NCBI RefSeq assembly: GCF_905220365.1
Contig: NC_061131.1
Location: 9,399,318-9,463,317, forward strand
Reading direction: 5' to 3'
DNA length: 64,000 nt
Origin: Vanessa cardui
Lineage: Eukaryota; Arthropoda; Insecta; Lepidoptera; Nymphalidae
In this document: piece after piece, positions 1 through 12,417 of the stretch
How positions within the stretch are numbered: the stretch's first letter is position 1
Layout: every line of letters begins with the position of its first letter
Program-made: the position numbers and the translations under genes
Notes under the pieces: generated by a model
Seen by the model: only the letters and a program-made list of their open reading frames with translations
Told to the model about the DNA's origin: nothing
Database searches by the model: none

Positions 1-362
1 GATACAGCTATTCGCAAAAAGCACCTTCAAGAGCACTAAATATAGTGGAATGGATTCTCAAAAGCGAGATTTTAGTGTTGTATACACTCCTGAACCCGTT
101 CATAATACGAATAGTTAACACTTGTTGAAAACGACCATCTAGCACCTGCTAAATACTATGAATTCCTATAACAAAGGAATGTCATATTTTAGCTCAAAAG
201 ATCCTATTATGTAAAATAAGATTATTAATGATTGATTATACTATTCAATTAAAGAATACTTTTTCGAAAAAAAAAAAACGCTTGTATTGAGGCTCGGGTT
301 CCATCACAAGTAATTAATTATTGTAAAAAAAATAGCATTGTATATCTGTTTATTTGAAAAGA

Positions 363-490
363 GCAATTATGCGAGTTTCTTGCCGTTTCTTCTCGCTGGT
401 TGCTTTCCGAAACGTTGGTAGTATTTCAATATCGACGATTCAAAATTAATTGTGAAGAATAAAATTGATTTAATTTGATTCGATTGATAC
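363..490 (+). repeat. Diverged LINE 3' tail copy
   Basis: Contains GAGTTTCTTGCCGTTTCTTC, a CCGAAACGTTGGTAG-like block, CGACGATTCAAAA and a GATTTAATTTGATTCGATT tail, in the order seen in the better copies at 38345 and 57972. The divergence suggests an old insertion. Confidence 0.6.
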
Positions 491-667
491 TCCATTGAAC
501 CAAAAATAACGAAAATTTTACTTTAATAATTAAATAGCCCGCTTATGCATAATCTATTACTCTTTATTTATGGCTCTACTCTCTACTGTCATCAATTATT
601 TGCATTCTAAAGGTAATAATGCCCATGTTAGACTTATAATAAATATATAAGGAATTAAAATATCATA

Positions 668-868
668 TACTAGTAGTAGTGGCCCGCGGCTTCGCTCGCA
701 TTTTTGGCTGTTTGTTGTCATATACTATGCAAAAAGTAGCCTATATTCTTTCTTGGAGTTGAAATTTGCCTTAAAAGAAAATTAATCAAATTCGGTTCAA
801 CGGTTTGGTCATGAAAGAGCGACTGACAGACAGACAGAGTTACTTTCACATTTATAATATAAACTAGC
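668..868. repeat. CTAGT-ended interspersed repeat, type 1
   Basis: CTAGTAGTAGTGGCCCGCGG, GCTTCGCTCGCA, AAGTAGCCTATATTCTTTC, GAGCGACTGACAGACAGACA and ACTTTCACATTTATAATATA match the reverse complement of 29655-29871. The two copies define the family's limits. No coding capacity. The near-terminal CTAG recalls Helitrons, but I see no clear TC start or terminal hairpin. Confidence 0.6.
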
Positions 869-1060
869 TATGCCCGCGACCATGTACGCGTTTGGATTTA
901 ACAAAAAAGAAATATTATTGTAGCCTAAGTTACTCCATATTATATCAGTAATCTGCCACTGAGAGTCCCGTCAAAATCGATCCTCTCCAGAGATTAGGCT
1001 GAACAAACAGACGGACAGTCAAACAGACAAAAATTGTAAATAATGTTGTTTTGGTATATG
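868..1060. repeat. Second CTAG-containing repeat abutting the first
   Basis: Begins AACTAGCTATGCCCGCGACC directly after the preceding repeat and contains GAGAGTCCCGTCAAAATCGA and ACAAACAGACGGACAGTC. Similar pieces (TCAAAATCGATCC, ACAGACGGACAG) recur in lepidopteran repeats I recall, but no second copy is clear in this window. Confidence 0.4.
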
Positions 1061-3452
1061 TACCGTGTATAAATTATATATGAATTGAGTAAAAAAGGGC
1101 TATTTTAATATTACAAACAGACACTCCAATTTTATTATATGTAAGGTTATAGATAATATAGATTAAAAGCGAAAACCAACTTTTGTCCCAGCGATTAAAA
1201 GACGATAGCTTCTCGCAGAAAATCGGTTTCGGTACTATTTTGAAGAGCTCCATCCGTAGATAATTAAATTGGATTCTTGATTGCAATTTACTAAATTGTT
1301 ACCATTTAAGAAAGTGGCGCTATATATAAAAAAGAAAAACAAATGTCAAACGTGCGAAAAAACGTCCTCATTTGACAATGAAATGAAAACAGAACAAATT
1401 GTTGAAATGAAAACGAAACATTGGTTTCGAAATTCCTAAAGATCTGTTTAAATAACGGAAAGTTTCGCAGGCGAACCACTATTTGTTATAAATTAAAAAA
1501 AAATACGTAATTAGATCCTGATGCTGTTTTTCTAAACATGAAATAAATTGTGATCATAAAATCTTTTAATCGAACTTTCTTTCACCTCTACTTTCATTCA
1601 GATATACTGGGACTATTTCATTTATAAGCCTTATAAAATTTTGTTGAGTAATAAATGTTGAGTTTCTAATAAATTAAAATGGTGTTAGGAAATTTAATAT
1701 TTCATTATATTTATTACGTAAGGCCTTTTGTAATTAAATAACTTTTCAAATTATAAGGATCCGTTTCAATGAACGGACTCTACATAGTTAAAAACAAAGT
1801 CGCTTGCCACTGTCTGTTCCTATGTATGCTTAAGTGTTTAAAATTAGGCAACTGATTTTGATGCATTTTTTTTTAAGAAATAGAGTGATTCGAGTAGTGT
1901 AATTCATATAAGTTTCTAATGTGATGTAAATAAATAAATTCTATATTTAGTATCAGCATTGCACTCTTGCGAAGCCGGGGCGGATCGCTAGCTATGGCTT
2001 TAAAGAACTTTTATAAATTCTACACATTAATATAAGTATCGAACTAGGCTTAAGGTAAGACTAATTTAACGTTTATGGCCAAAAAGTGAAGACCGGAAAC
2101 ACCGTCGTTGATGCTAGGTACATTCTCTGTACCCTGGAAATTACCCTCAGTGTTGTGGGCCTGAAGATATGTAAAATGGACACAACGGTAACATGTATGT
2201 AAGTGATCCTACGATTTCCCTGAAAGAGACAAAATGTGATCCGTTGTTTTGTGGTGCATACGTATATGTTTTTTAAATTCAATATTTACTTTCTGATGCT
2301 ATGATGAGATGACAAAAAAGAAAATTATTCCTTATTTCCCATAATGTAGTCTGTTGGCTTTAAACAAACACACAAAACTAATATCTGATTATTATGTATG
2401 GTTATACAAGTTACATCAAGGTTGAGATTGTAAGTCAAAATAAATAATATCATTTTATGATCATAATATTTCCGCTAGAATTTTTCAATATTTGCTTTTA
2501 TGACAAGACTATTGAGTTTGTAATATTGACGTTCCTTGAAGAATAATAATATTTTGAAGAGCCCTACAGTGCTCCTATAATGTTACCGCCATCAAATTGG
2601 TTTTATCTCAGACAATAATAATATAATATTCATCGTTGAAAGATAAATATATCCGCTTAAATTCTACTCGTGTATAATAACATTCAGAATTTCGACGGAA
2701 AATGTTGTACATCATATAATTAAAAGAATTATTTACTTTGACGTTAAAAACGCTATTAACCGAGTAATTTCAATAGAGATGGCCGCTTACCAAGTCATTA
2801 AACCTTCCGGAAGTTCCAATTATGTTTTCTGCATCCGTTTATCCAATTAAAACTGTATTGACTGGAACTACGTGCTATTTGCTATCAATTAATATACATT
2901 TTCCACCTCTTTTCAGATGGTACTTATTTTAAAGGTTTAAAGTAATTAAAGTCCAAAATATTGAACGCGGCTAAAGAATCAATTGAAAGATTTCATTGTA
3001 CACTTGCGACTGTTATCTGTAGTTTCATACAAACTGAGTACTTATATTTTAAAGTAGTAACTTATGCAAGTGATTACTTATTAGTATTCCCCAAACTTAC
3101 TTAAATCTGCGTCGCCGTTCTAAGCCTGTCGTGGTTCTCACTTTGCATACTACCCGAACTGGTTGACATTTATCGTACCTTTTTTAGCGATTAGTGTGAT
3201 TTAGGCGTACGGTGTTAATTTAACGTCATATTCAAATGCTACGTTTTCGGACTTTATGCCTAACTGATACTCGGTTAACTTCTGTTTGCTTCAACTGAGT
3301 TGCAAGATTATTGTTTTTTTGCTTATAAAACTAGACTGATACACAATGCGACTTTATGCATTTATAATTACACTGCATCGCATATAATTCAAACTGAAAC
3401 AAGCAAATACCAAATATATCAGGTTTTTCACTGATGTTGGTATAATAAGTAA
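1061..3452. other. No gene seen
   Basis: Apart from the type 2 repeat at 1788-1995, this is AT-rich DNA with frequent stops in all frames. Short open frames (for example 2073-2282) have no motif or codon bias that I can see. Confidence 0.6.
1788..1995 (+). repeat. CTAGT-ended repeat, type 2, short form, old
   Basis: AACAAAGTCGCTTGCC, CAACTGATTTTGATGCATTT, AGAGTGATTCGAGTAG, TTTAGTATCAGCATTGCACT and GCGAAGCCGGGGCGGATCGC end in CTAG at about 1990. Same order as 40520-40765, more diverged. Confidence 0.65.
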
Positions 3453-3482
3453 ACAACAACAACAACAGTCTGTAAATTTCAG
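3453..3482 (-). repeat. SINE-A: tiny 3'-end fragment
   Basis: (AAC)n followed by AGTCTGTAAATTT equals the reverse complement of the SINE-A 3' end (ACAGGCTGTTGTTGTTG). Only the last ~30 bp is present. Confidence 0.55.
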
Positions 3483-3528
3483 AAGATTTGGAACATATTC
3501 ATATTATAAGAAAACATGTATGATTAAT

Positions 3529-3736
3529 TATAAGAGCCTATGTGGCCGAGTCAAACACCACTGAATTTTCGTGGGCTTAATTTGTGCTTATATTCATCTT
3601 ATGCTCGGCGGTGTACGAAATTTTGTCACTTGTGTATCCACCAATCCGCATTGGAATAGCGTGGTGAAATATGCTCCAAACCTTCTCCTCTAAGGGGAGA
3701 GGAGGCCTTAGACACTACTGGGAGTTTGGTGTTGTA
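3529..3736 (+). mobile_element. SINE-A copy 1 with target duplication
   Basis: Retains a worn head (TATGTGGCCGAGTC), the body (ATGCTCGGCGGTG, ATTGGAATAGCGTGGTGAAA) and the GGGAGAGGAGGCCTTAG block. Flanks ATGTATGATTAAT (3516-3528) and ATGTATAATTAAT (3737-3749) match at 12 of 13, a target duplication from LINE-mediated insertion. Confidence 0.8.
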
Positions 3737-4807
3737 ATGTATAATTAATGATTATGTCCTGTTCCGGTGTGGGTCACGGCGGTTTTTCATTTCGACCAAT
3801 CAAATGCGTTGGACATAATAGTATAATATTCACGTACAAGTTCATTATATATTCTCTCTCAATCTAATGGGATTGCAAATCCGGCGCGACTGGAAATAAT
3901 TCAGTCGCAGATTTAGTACGGGAGTATCGTCAATCGTGTGATCACTGCAAAGTTGCGGAGCGATCTCTGATTATGCATCATGATCTCGTAATTGATTTTC
4001 GATAGAAACCTCTTTTTATATCTTTTGCTGTCCCGAGCCAAATATCTCGAATAAGTTTATAAGCTTACTAAACTAACCATTCAGTCAAACGTCTAGGGCA
4101 ATTATAAGGGCAAACAAGGCATGATGCTTGTAGGTGTTACATTTATTAACATTAATAGTATATTTTGTAATTATTATATTTTTTGTTCAAAATATGTTTA
4201 AGCATCATCTAAAAGGAAGGGTGTTGTTATTACGATAAACACTTTAATAAAAGTTAAAATATTTACAGCGCGTCTTTGTTGACTTGAATTCCCTTATTTG
4301 TTATGTTAGGAGTCGGTGTTCGTCGCAAATCAGCTTGGATACCAAAAAGTTCGTTTTTATTTATAACATCTTAAAGCGGGAAATAATGATAATAATCGCC
4401 TTAGTTCTAATATATGTCCGTAATGTATTATTTTTATTATTTATTCGCAATGATAAAATGAGAAGCCGAAGTTAACAACAGTTTATACAGTTGCAGCAAA
4501 AAAGTAAAGTAATGCTTATTTTTTATTTGCATATCACATATTTACATATCGAACATGCTTCTACAATTTAGCATAACATAACATAAAACTTACATAGAGT
4601 AAGAATAATTTATAATATTTTAAAGCAACTTTATTTTTTCCCTAACATATTCAATAAAAATATTTACATATACTGCATAATATTGAGATATTAAATACAT
4701 ACATGAAAGTTAACATTTATTATAATAATATATTATTATTGGACACTTCTTTTATTTTAAACTCATTTGTTTTGTTATTACCTTTACATGTTATCGATCA
4801 TAACTAT

Positions 4808-4924
4808 TCCACCAACCCGCATTGGAACAGCGTGGTGGAATATGTTCCAAATCTTCTCCTCAAAGGGAGAGGAGGCCTTTAGCCCAGCAGTGGGAATTTA
4901 CAGGCTGTTGTTGTTGTTGTTTTT
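4808..4924 (+). mobile_element. SINE-A copy 2, 5'-truncated, exact 12-bp target duplication
   Basis: Contains only the 3' third of the SINE (AACCCGCATTGGAACAGCG to ACAGGCTGTTGTTGTTG). GATCATAACTAT occurs immediately before (4796-4807) and after (4925-4936). A truncated insert with intact duplications shows that SINE RNA was reverse-transcribed from its 3' end, as LINE machinery does. Confidence 0.92.
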
Positions 4925-4936
4925 GATCATAACTAT

Positions 4937-6802
4937 GTGTTGCTACTTCTGTTAACTAATATTAAGTTCGCATGATTCATTGTAAAAACTGTAATTGGCT
5001 CTATTCTCCGTATACTGTATTTTAATGTTTATATTTTATATTATATGCTGTTGTTTTCCTTAAATAAATAAATATATAAGACTTATAAATGTAAATATAT
5101 AAGACATGATCACTGATTGCGGTCTTTGCAAGTCTAACGGTTGCTAAGTGTAATTTAGAAGTGCGACAAATATTAATGAAAATTACGAGAAATTTAGTAG
5201 ACATCCGATTTTGTTTTGAATTCGTAATATATAATTTAAATGGGCAAATTTTTTACTAATTTTTCGCGGATTCGTATCCTAGTATATATTATACATATCC
5301 TTGCCGAATATGTATATTTTTATAAACACTAATGGAAAATCAGACCTCATAATTTTGAACATAACAGTCCATAAATGGAAATTTCATGGAATCCATTAAC
5401 TATGACAGTGTGGAAAAGTTTTTTTATAAACGTTTTAAAGACAGTCTCGAAAAGAAAATAGCACATTTTTAATGATCGTCTTTTGTTGTTTTTTTTTTAT
5501 TAGTAACATTGATTCTATTCTTGTTTTTCTTTTTAGCCTGTTTCGTTGCTTCAATAGAACTTAGCTGGAGGCACGACAGGGATAAAACGCCCTCGTCTCC
5601 TTTAACCATATTGGTGTACAAGGCAATTTAGATCGTATCCGAGCCGCCTCTATACCAACATTGTACGGAGCCTCTAATAACAGTGAACAAACATACAGAC
5701 AGCCCTTGACGGTGCGTTGATTGCATGCGAATTATTAAAATTTCACCGCTGTTAAATTTACAATCGACTCGGATGTACTTTTATTACAAAAATTATTTTG
5801 ATAGTCGAATTCGTTGCTGACTGAATGTGTTCATGTGATTTTAGGTAAATGGCCTACAACAATGCAAAGATATATATTCCAACAGAAGGGTTTGTAATTA
5901 CTGCTATAATTATAACTATGCTGCCATGATGTTGGTGATTGAGTACATAATATGCGGTAGATTTTAATCCGACACAAGCAGGTTTCCTCATGATGTTTAC
6001 TTTCACGTCCGTCGAGCACTAGCGGAATACAAATACAAATAAAGTACATGAAAATTAAAACTTTAGTGGTACCTAGCATTTCGGATCGGAGTTATCCCTT
6101 TAATATTTAAAAACATTGAGGACACAAATTCGAGCTACCACCGAATCATTCCTTGAATAAAGTAACCGGGCTATACTAAGCATACTACCGTTACGAATGC
6201 GAATTCGTCACGTTAGCATGCGTAAGCGATTCTGTGACGCCCCCTAAAGAATCGAAGACGCTGATTTTTTAGTGCGTATTCCGATAATCTGGGGCGCCCT
6301 AGGCGTTCTCAGCACCGACGAATTCTTAGCGTCGACGATCTTACCATGATGTTATGGATTCAATACCATAATTCATTTTATTCTCGGCCGTGAAGTCAGG
6401 CAAATATGAATTATATATTTTGGAGGATATTCTGCCTCATAAGTGACGTCAACACGCATCGAGACATCTAAAGCTAGGGGAATAAGCTATAATGAACTTT
6501 CTAAAAGGAAGGACGCATTTTCCCAGATTTCAAACTTTGACTTAAATTATTATAATATGCCGAGGTAATTTCATAGTATACATTTATCGCAGTGCCCAGT
6601 TTTAGTTACTTGAGCTTGGATTGCAATAATTAATCAGTCTCAGAGATGAGTTCGCCACAGGTCAGCCACGCTAGGACGCATTCGTGTCGACTTTGCCACG
6701 GCATTAATCCTGGTGATATTTTACGGGTCCATTCATCTATTTTAATATGTCTCTCAGTTTGTTTTTGTAATAGCCTCTATTTTCTAATCAATTGTAACGA
6801 TC
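4937..6802. other. No gene seen; one GC-rich patch
   Basis: Mostly AT-rich. About 6180-6350 is GC-richer with several short complementary blocks (GAATTCGTC near 6211 with GACGAATTC near 6317; CGATTCT with AGAATCG). It is probably a decayed transposon, unidentified. Confidence 0.5.
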
Positions 6803-6812
6803 TACGTATGTA

Positions 6813-7110
6813 AGAGCTGAGCTGAGAAAAGGCGTGCATCTGAACCGATGATTTCGGGTTCAAACTCAGGCAGGACCACTAAATATATATGTGCTTAATT
6901 TGTGTTTATAATTCATCTCGTATTCCGCGGTGAAGGAAAATATCGTGAAGAAACCTGTATGTGTCTAATTTCATCGAAATTTCACACATTTTCCACATCT
7001 GCATTCATTCAACCCGCATTCGAACAGCGTGGTGGAATATTTTCTAATCCCTCTCCTTAATAGACGAGGCGGCCTTAGGAGAGTAGTGGGAAATTTACGG
7101 GCTGTTACTT
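6813..7110 (+). mobile_element. SINE-A copy 3, near full length, 10-bp target duplication
   Basis: Has the tRNA-like head (CGATGATTTCGGGTTCAAAC as box B region), the body and a TTTACGGGCTGTTA 3' end. TACGTATGTA flanks both sides (6803-6812 and 7111-7120). It is moderately diverged from the 46-48 kb copies. Confidence 0.88.
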
Positions 7111-7120
7111 TACGTATGTA

Positions 7121-8159
7121 TGTAAATGTAAAGATGTTAAAATAAAACATGTTCGGTTGTTACTGTTACCGGCTTTGGCTTTATACCACATTGGTGTGTT
7201 GATTTCACCCCTTTAGGTATCATATCATAGGTAGAATATCCTGAAACGCTGACATATTTATCTACTTATTTTTAATCAGTAGTTAAAAATAAGGTATCAT
7301 TGTAACTTTAAAAATGCGGTCAATTTCACCTCCATACAATTTTTCAGGCCCAATTTTAGATCCCCTTAGGGGTAGAATTTTCACAATACCGTCCTTAGTG
7401 AAAATCTTCTTATTAAAAAGATTCCATTCCCCAAATTTCATGGCCATAATTTTGATAGTTTACGTCGGGTATGATGAACCAGTCAGTCGGGAAGTGTCAT
7501 TTTATTAGTGTATATTTGTTTGCTGTAAATTTAACTTTGATAATAACATGTTTCTTTCTCTTTGTTTATTTTTTTAAATATTTGCATGTTTTGTCCGATA
7601 ATATTGGACTTGATTTTTTATCAATTTTAAAATCAGAAAGTAAATGTTGACAAATAGGAATAGTTTCAGTGCAATAACAGTAGAAAAGTTAACAAGAAAT
7701 TATAACGTTATAACCTCAACCTCTTTAGTAAATAAATTCAAATAACATAAAAAAAAACGTTTAGGAAAACAACGAACTATATTAAAGCAATATTTTCATA
7801 GCAAGGTGGCGTCCTTTGATACATTGCATCTTCATAAATTAATCTTTTCTCTCGACATGATATAAAGAAACCTTAGCTTATTTTCCTCGTAACCCCGACG
7901 TACGTTACGTCATCGATCTTTCACAGAGAACAGATCGATGGGTTATTTACGATGGATAGATATGTGGATACCCTTGTCGATGGTCTTCGGCTGCTGAATT
8001 GAGATTAATGTCCTAACACACGTTAAATATCTAATAACTGTTGAACAACTGTTCGACTGCCTGAAAGATCTTGTGTTCTTGTGTTATGGGACCGTACATT
8101 CAGAGATTCTTGCGTTCAAAACCCAAGGTCGGGCCAATGAAATATTACCTACTAGTATT
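7121..8159. other. No gene seen
   Basis: AT-rich, no recognised repeat. The open frame at 7314-7508 shows no motif. The same holds for 8401-8965. Confidence 0.55.
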
Positions 8160-8400
8160 TTTATATTTTCAGTAACAGTTCGGAGACTGGAAAATGTCTC
8201 GCTGTGGATACATTCCCATGCCTGGAAAAGCATGTAAAGCCATTGGTCCTATTTCAGTAGTTCATACTGAACTTCAGGTCATATTAAATTCGCTTTCCCA
8301 TCGGCTTCCAAGAATTAGGAAAAAGAATGAACCTGTGATTGCACATTTGTGCACTATAATACGTCCTGAGTCCGATCTCCCTTGAGATAGGCTAACTTGA
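8160..8400 (+). repeat. Probable interspersed repeat with an open but non-genic frame
   Basis: CATTTGTGCACTATAATACG, TCCTGAGTCCGATCTCCC and GAGATAGGCTAACTTG resemble a repeat I recall widely in Lepidoptera (GTGCACTATAATATGTCCTG type). A 63-codon frame from 8194 falls inside it and shows no motif, so I do not call a gene. Confidence 0.45.
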
Positions 8401-8982
8401 TTGCATTTATTAAGGATGGACACATCATTAACAGTTGAATGTTATTGTTGATAACTCTCTAATTCCCCCGAAGGTAGAATCGCGTATTTTAAACAAACAC
8501 TTATTATTGGTTAAATATTGCTATCCCTTATCATTTCGTTATTTTTTAAGAACCAATTCAGATAATTTTTTTAATCTTTTTCCAAAGCAACCTACCAATC
8601 CTGCCTAAATAACGTCAATTTGATTACATAATTTCGAAGAGGCCTACGTGCCATTTCTGAAATATACCTTTATGTATTTTATTTCTTCTTAAAATAGAAT
8701 AGTAGTTCTATTCCTATTTCCTCAGCAGCGTGGATGATAATAGCCCAAGTGGTCCTGACCCCTAAAATTTACAAGTTCGAACCTGTGATCTTGCGACTTT
8801 TTACATAGCTAAGCGATCCGTAAACCATTGCCCTCCTGACATTCGAATGTCTAAAATAATAGAAAAGAAACGTTTATATTGGAATTATTAAAACTATATC
8901 GTTCAAGTATATATTTTCTCTGTAAATATAAACATTTGTAGTTACTTAAAGCTTACTACAAAAAGACACTATTAATTTGTTT

Positions 8983-9213
8983 GACGACCTTCGTGGTCGA
9001 GTAGTGTGAACATCTGTGTTTTAATGGGTACACCACTCTGAGGTCCCGGGATAGATTCGCGGCCGAGTCGATGTAGAAAATTCATTAGTTTTGTATGTTG
9101 TCTTGGATCTGGGTGTTTGTGGTATCGTCGTTACTTCTGATTTTCCATAACACAAGTGCTTTAGCTACTTACATTGGGATCAGAGTAGTGTATCTATGTG
9201 ATGTGAAATATTT
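8983..9213 (+). mobile_element. SINE-B copy 1 (second tRNA-headed SINE family)
   Basis: Head TTCGTGGTCGAGTAGTG (box A-like) and GGTCCCGGGATAGATTC (box B-like) are followed by TTAGTTTTGTATGTTGTCTT, TTCTGATTTTCCATAACACA and AGTGTATCTATGTGATGTG. Flanks ACTATTAATTTGTTT and ACTATTTAATTTAGTTT resemble a worn target duplication. The head is unlike SINE-A, so this is a separate family. Confidence 0.75.
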
Positions 9214-9947
9214 ACTATTTAATTTAGTTTCTCACATTATTATTCAAAATTCAAAAAAAAAAAAATCAAAATAATTTATTGATAAAATAAACATGAATCA
9301 AAACATGTATACCTACATCATACATTTCAAAGAATATGCAGTGCAGCCAATACAATCAGCGACAATACAATTAACAACAAAGTTTTTGTTCGCTACCCTC
9401 GACATCGACCACATATTGTAACTGTCCAACAGCGGCAGTGTATCTTAGAAAAGAAGTGTTAAGCATAAGCAATACGGGTCATTATGGCGTATGTCGTCGT
9501 GTCGATTGTAAGCGCCCATTACATTAACCACTTAAACTATGAACTAATATTGTTTTACACATATTGTTTTATTTGTTAATAGTTTTAATCAATTATTTCA
9601 GATATATTTTTAATTATTATTATTTATTTGTTTTGTTTTTTTTTTAAGTGGTACACGTTACTCTAGTACCTAAACTAGGCCGAGCCTGGACTATAGGTAC
9701 TAGTTACTTCCGAGTATCTAAATTAATGGTGACGTAGTTATGCTATTCCTGTATAATGGAAAGCGTAGGTATTTAATATATGTCCTTATATTCATCATGA
9801 TGTATACCAATAATTATCATAATAACTTTACTAATAATCCACAACTTACAATTTTTATATGTATTTTCTTGTGTGTGTATGCATGTAGTTGAATTTGATT
9901 ATGATACTAACAAAATAAAGAAACAAGCATGGTTACAAGATTTTCTG

Positions 9948-11879
9948 CTATTTTGGAATTACCAGGAGATTTTCAATTTGATCATATGATTGCGTTTTAA
10001 GCCAATTAATTATCTTATGTTTGCAATTATAAAAGTTAAGGAAGTAGATGTTTAAGATTTTGTTTATTCTATTGTATAGGACCGGGCCGATAAAACACTG
10101 AAACCTTTTAATGAAGGCAGTTTGAAAACTTGATATCGGGCATATTCTGTTGTTTCTCCGCGTAACCGTTTGTGACGGATTGAATGGGACTTTTTTGTGT
10201 TGTGCAAGGATAGATTACAAAATATAGAGTTGTCTTATGCTAAAAACATCACATTGTGAGTGTAATTCTCTTGTGGGAAATGAAAATGGTTTAAAAGTCA
10301 TGATTTTTAGCAGAGCACGTTGTGCTCGTTCAACCAACAACATGTTGGTTCTACTAGAACCACCCCATGCCATAGGGCAGTATGCTAGTACCGATTGGAC
10401 TAAAGCATAATATACAGTTTTAATAACTTTTAAATCGGCTACATGTCGCAGAGACTTGAATATGTAGATTAGTTTACGGGTTCTTTCGGAAATTAACTCA
10501 ATATGAGGTTTCCATGTCAGAGTCTGGTCTAGTAACACACCGAGATATTTTATAGTACTTAATCGTTCTAGCTCGGTACATTGACAGGTGTGGTTGGCAT
10601 CTTGACACGTATGCAACTTTATTTTAAAACTGTGATCTGGTAGTGAGTTTTTAGATATAGCGAATGTTATAAATTTAGTTTTCGTTTCATTTAGGGTTAG
10701 TATGTTCGCTTGTAACCATCTATTAGCAGTGCACAACTTTGACATAATGCCATGTTTTACCGTGGAAAATCATCGCTTTATCGTCAGCATAAGTGAATAT
10801 TCTACAGTTAATTAGATTGAGATTGCAAAGAGAATTGATGTAAATAAGAAACAGGGTTGGACCAATCACACTCCCCTGTGGTACGCCGTAAGTTACTTTT
10901 TCGTCACTGGAGATGTGGTCACCAATTTTAACTCTTTGTACTCGCTGAGAGAGGTAGCTAGTAAATAGTTTTAGGACTTTGCCACGAATGCCAATTTTTT
11001 CCATTTTATGCAGAAGAAGTTGAATCGAAACAGTATCAAATGCCTTTGCGAGGTCCAAAAATATGCCAATACATTTATCCTTTTTGTCCAGGTGTTGGGC
11101 AATATAATTTGACATCTGTGTAACAGCATCGGCAGTAGATGTCCCAGTTCTGAATCCAAACTGGTTTGGGACAGAATTTTTTCTTTTTCAAGAAAGTTGA
11201 GCAATCTTTTATTCACAATCTTTTCTACTATTTTTGACAAAGCGGGTAAAACTGATATGGGTCGGTAATTTTGGACAGAATCTTTTCTACCCGTTTTGTA
11301 TATGGGATGGATGATTGATATTTTGAAAATATCTGGAAAGACTCCCGAGTCCAGGCACAGGTTAACAATGTGTGTGATTGATGGAACTATATATTTGACC
11401 GCCGGTTTGAGAAAAATGTTGGGTATGCCGTCCCAACCAGTTGCGCTTTCGTTTTTGAGGTTACGGATAATCGCCGTCACTTCATTTTCCGAGGTTTTGA
11501 GTAGCGCAAGGGACTTACATGGATTAGGTAAATCGGAGTAGTTAAATTGATCTTCGGTACATGTCATTGAGCTGAGGGATATTTTGTCTGCTAAATTTTT
11601 ACCAATCTGGGTGAAAAATGTGTTCACATAGTCTACGGATTCTTGCGGGGTATCAGCAATCCTTAATAGGTCATTTGGTATGGATTTTTGTTTATTCAGG
11701 TGTGTAATATCTTTAACAGTATTCCAGAGCTTTTTTGGATTCTTAGAGTGTTTTTTAAGTTCAGACTGTTCGTAAATTCGTTTAAGCCGTTTTAATAGAT
11801 CATTGCAGTGATTTTTGTGGCGTTTGTATGTAATGTTCAATATTTCGTTATTTGGATTAGACTTGCATTTAAGGTGCAT
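9948..11879 (-). pseudogene. LINE reverse transcriptase and C-terminal region, frameshifted
   Basis: Three blocks make up the polymerase. 11879-10971 has the N-terminal RT motifs (ATGWDGIPN, NYRPISVLPALSKIVEKI). After a frameshift near 11165, 11115-10723 has FLDLAKAFDTV, YGVPQGSVIGP and the catalytic FTYADD (YADD at 10780-10791). After another frameshift near 10750, 10745-10215 has the thumb and post-RT region (IKYLGVLLDQTLTWKPHI, AYCPMAWGG). Past the stop at 10215 the same frame stays open and LINE-like (FQCFIGPVLYNRINKI) to a second stop at 9948-9950, probably the original end. The enzyme would copy LINE RNA into the nicked target. The catalytic aspartates remain, but the reading frame is broken. 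Confidence 0.85.
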
Positions 11880-11885
11880 GCGGTC

Positions 11886-12146
11886 TCAATTTTGCATGCA
11901 TCGAACCAGTCCTGGAGTTATCCAAGGTTTTAGGCATTGGTATCTTTTGGGAATAATGATCCTAATGGTTCGATTCATAAGGTAAGAAGAGAGTAGACTT
12001 ACTAATTGCTCAGCAGCCCAATTGGCATTATTAGATTTTAGAATCGAATTAAAATTAGCGGTTTTCATATCGATTACCAATGCTTCGTAGTCTACTTTGT
12101 TTTTAATAATATTTTCATTTGAGGTAAATTTGCAGTTAACATTCAA
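11886..12146 (-). pseudogene. LINE linker between endonuclease and reverse transcriptase
   Basis: This frame follows the endonuclease remnant after a one-base frameshift. It encodes the usual spacer, including PKRYQCLKPWITPGLVRC, a PW(I/F)T block common just before the reverse transcriptase of CR1/L2/Jockey-type LINEs. A single in-frame stop at 11886-11888 separates it from the next block, which is in the same frame. No catalytic residues are expected here. Confidence 0.7.
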
Positions 12147-12159
12147 ACAGGTTACTTTG

Positions 12160-12417
12160 TTACACTGCTGAATGATCAGTTAAAGGAGCCTTTAATACGA
12201 GAGTAATAATTGGTACCTTTGCCTTGACCATAGAGTGGTCGAGGCAGTTCTCGCCTGTAGTAGGGTATTCATGGATTTTTAAAATGCCAAGTGAGCTAAG
12301 TAAGTTTAAATATTCAGATGATCTACTGTCTTTATTATTCGTCTTAATATCTATATTGATATCTCCTGTTATTACAATATTGTGGTATAATTTGTGTTTC
12401 GTTAGTAGTTTGTCCAT
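12160..12417 (-). pseudogene. LINE endonuclease C-terminal fragment
   Basis: The frame contains VITGDINIDI near its start (the GDxN motif of apurinic/apyrimidinic endonuclease folds) and CLDHSMVK and LTDHSAV at the end (the D-H pair that closes the active site). In an intact LINE this domain nicks target DNA to prime reverse transcription. The N-terminal half with the metal-binding Asn and Glu is missing, and an in-frame TAG lies just upstream of the first Met. A frameshift near 12150 separates it from the following linker. Confidence 0.8.

Noticed and set aside
8194..8385. 63-codon frame starting MSRCGYIPMPGK
   Set aside because: Falls inside a probable interspersed repeat; similar frames would occur in every copy by descent, and no domain is visible.
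11296..11541. 81-codon plus-strand open frame
   Set aside because: Lies fully antisense to the LINE reverse-transcriptase frame.
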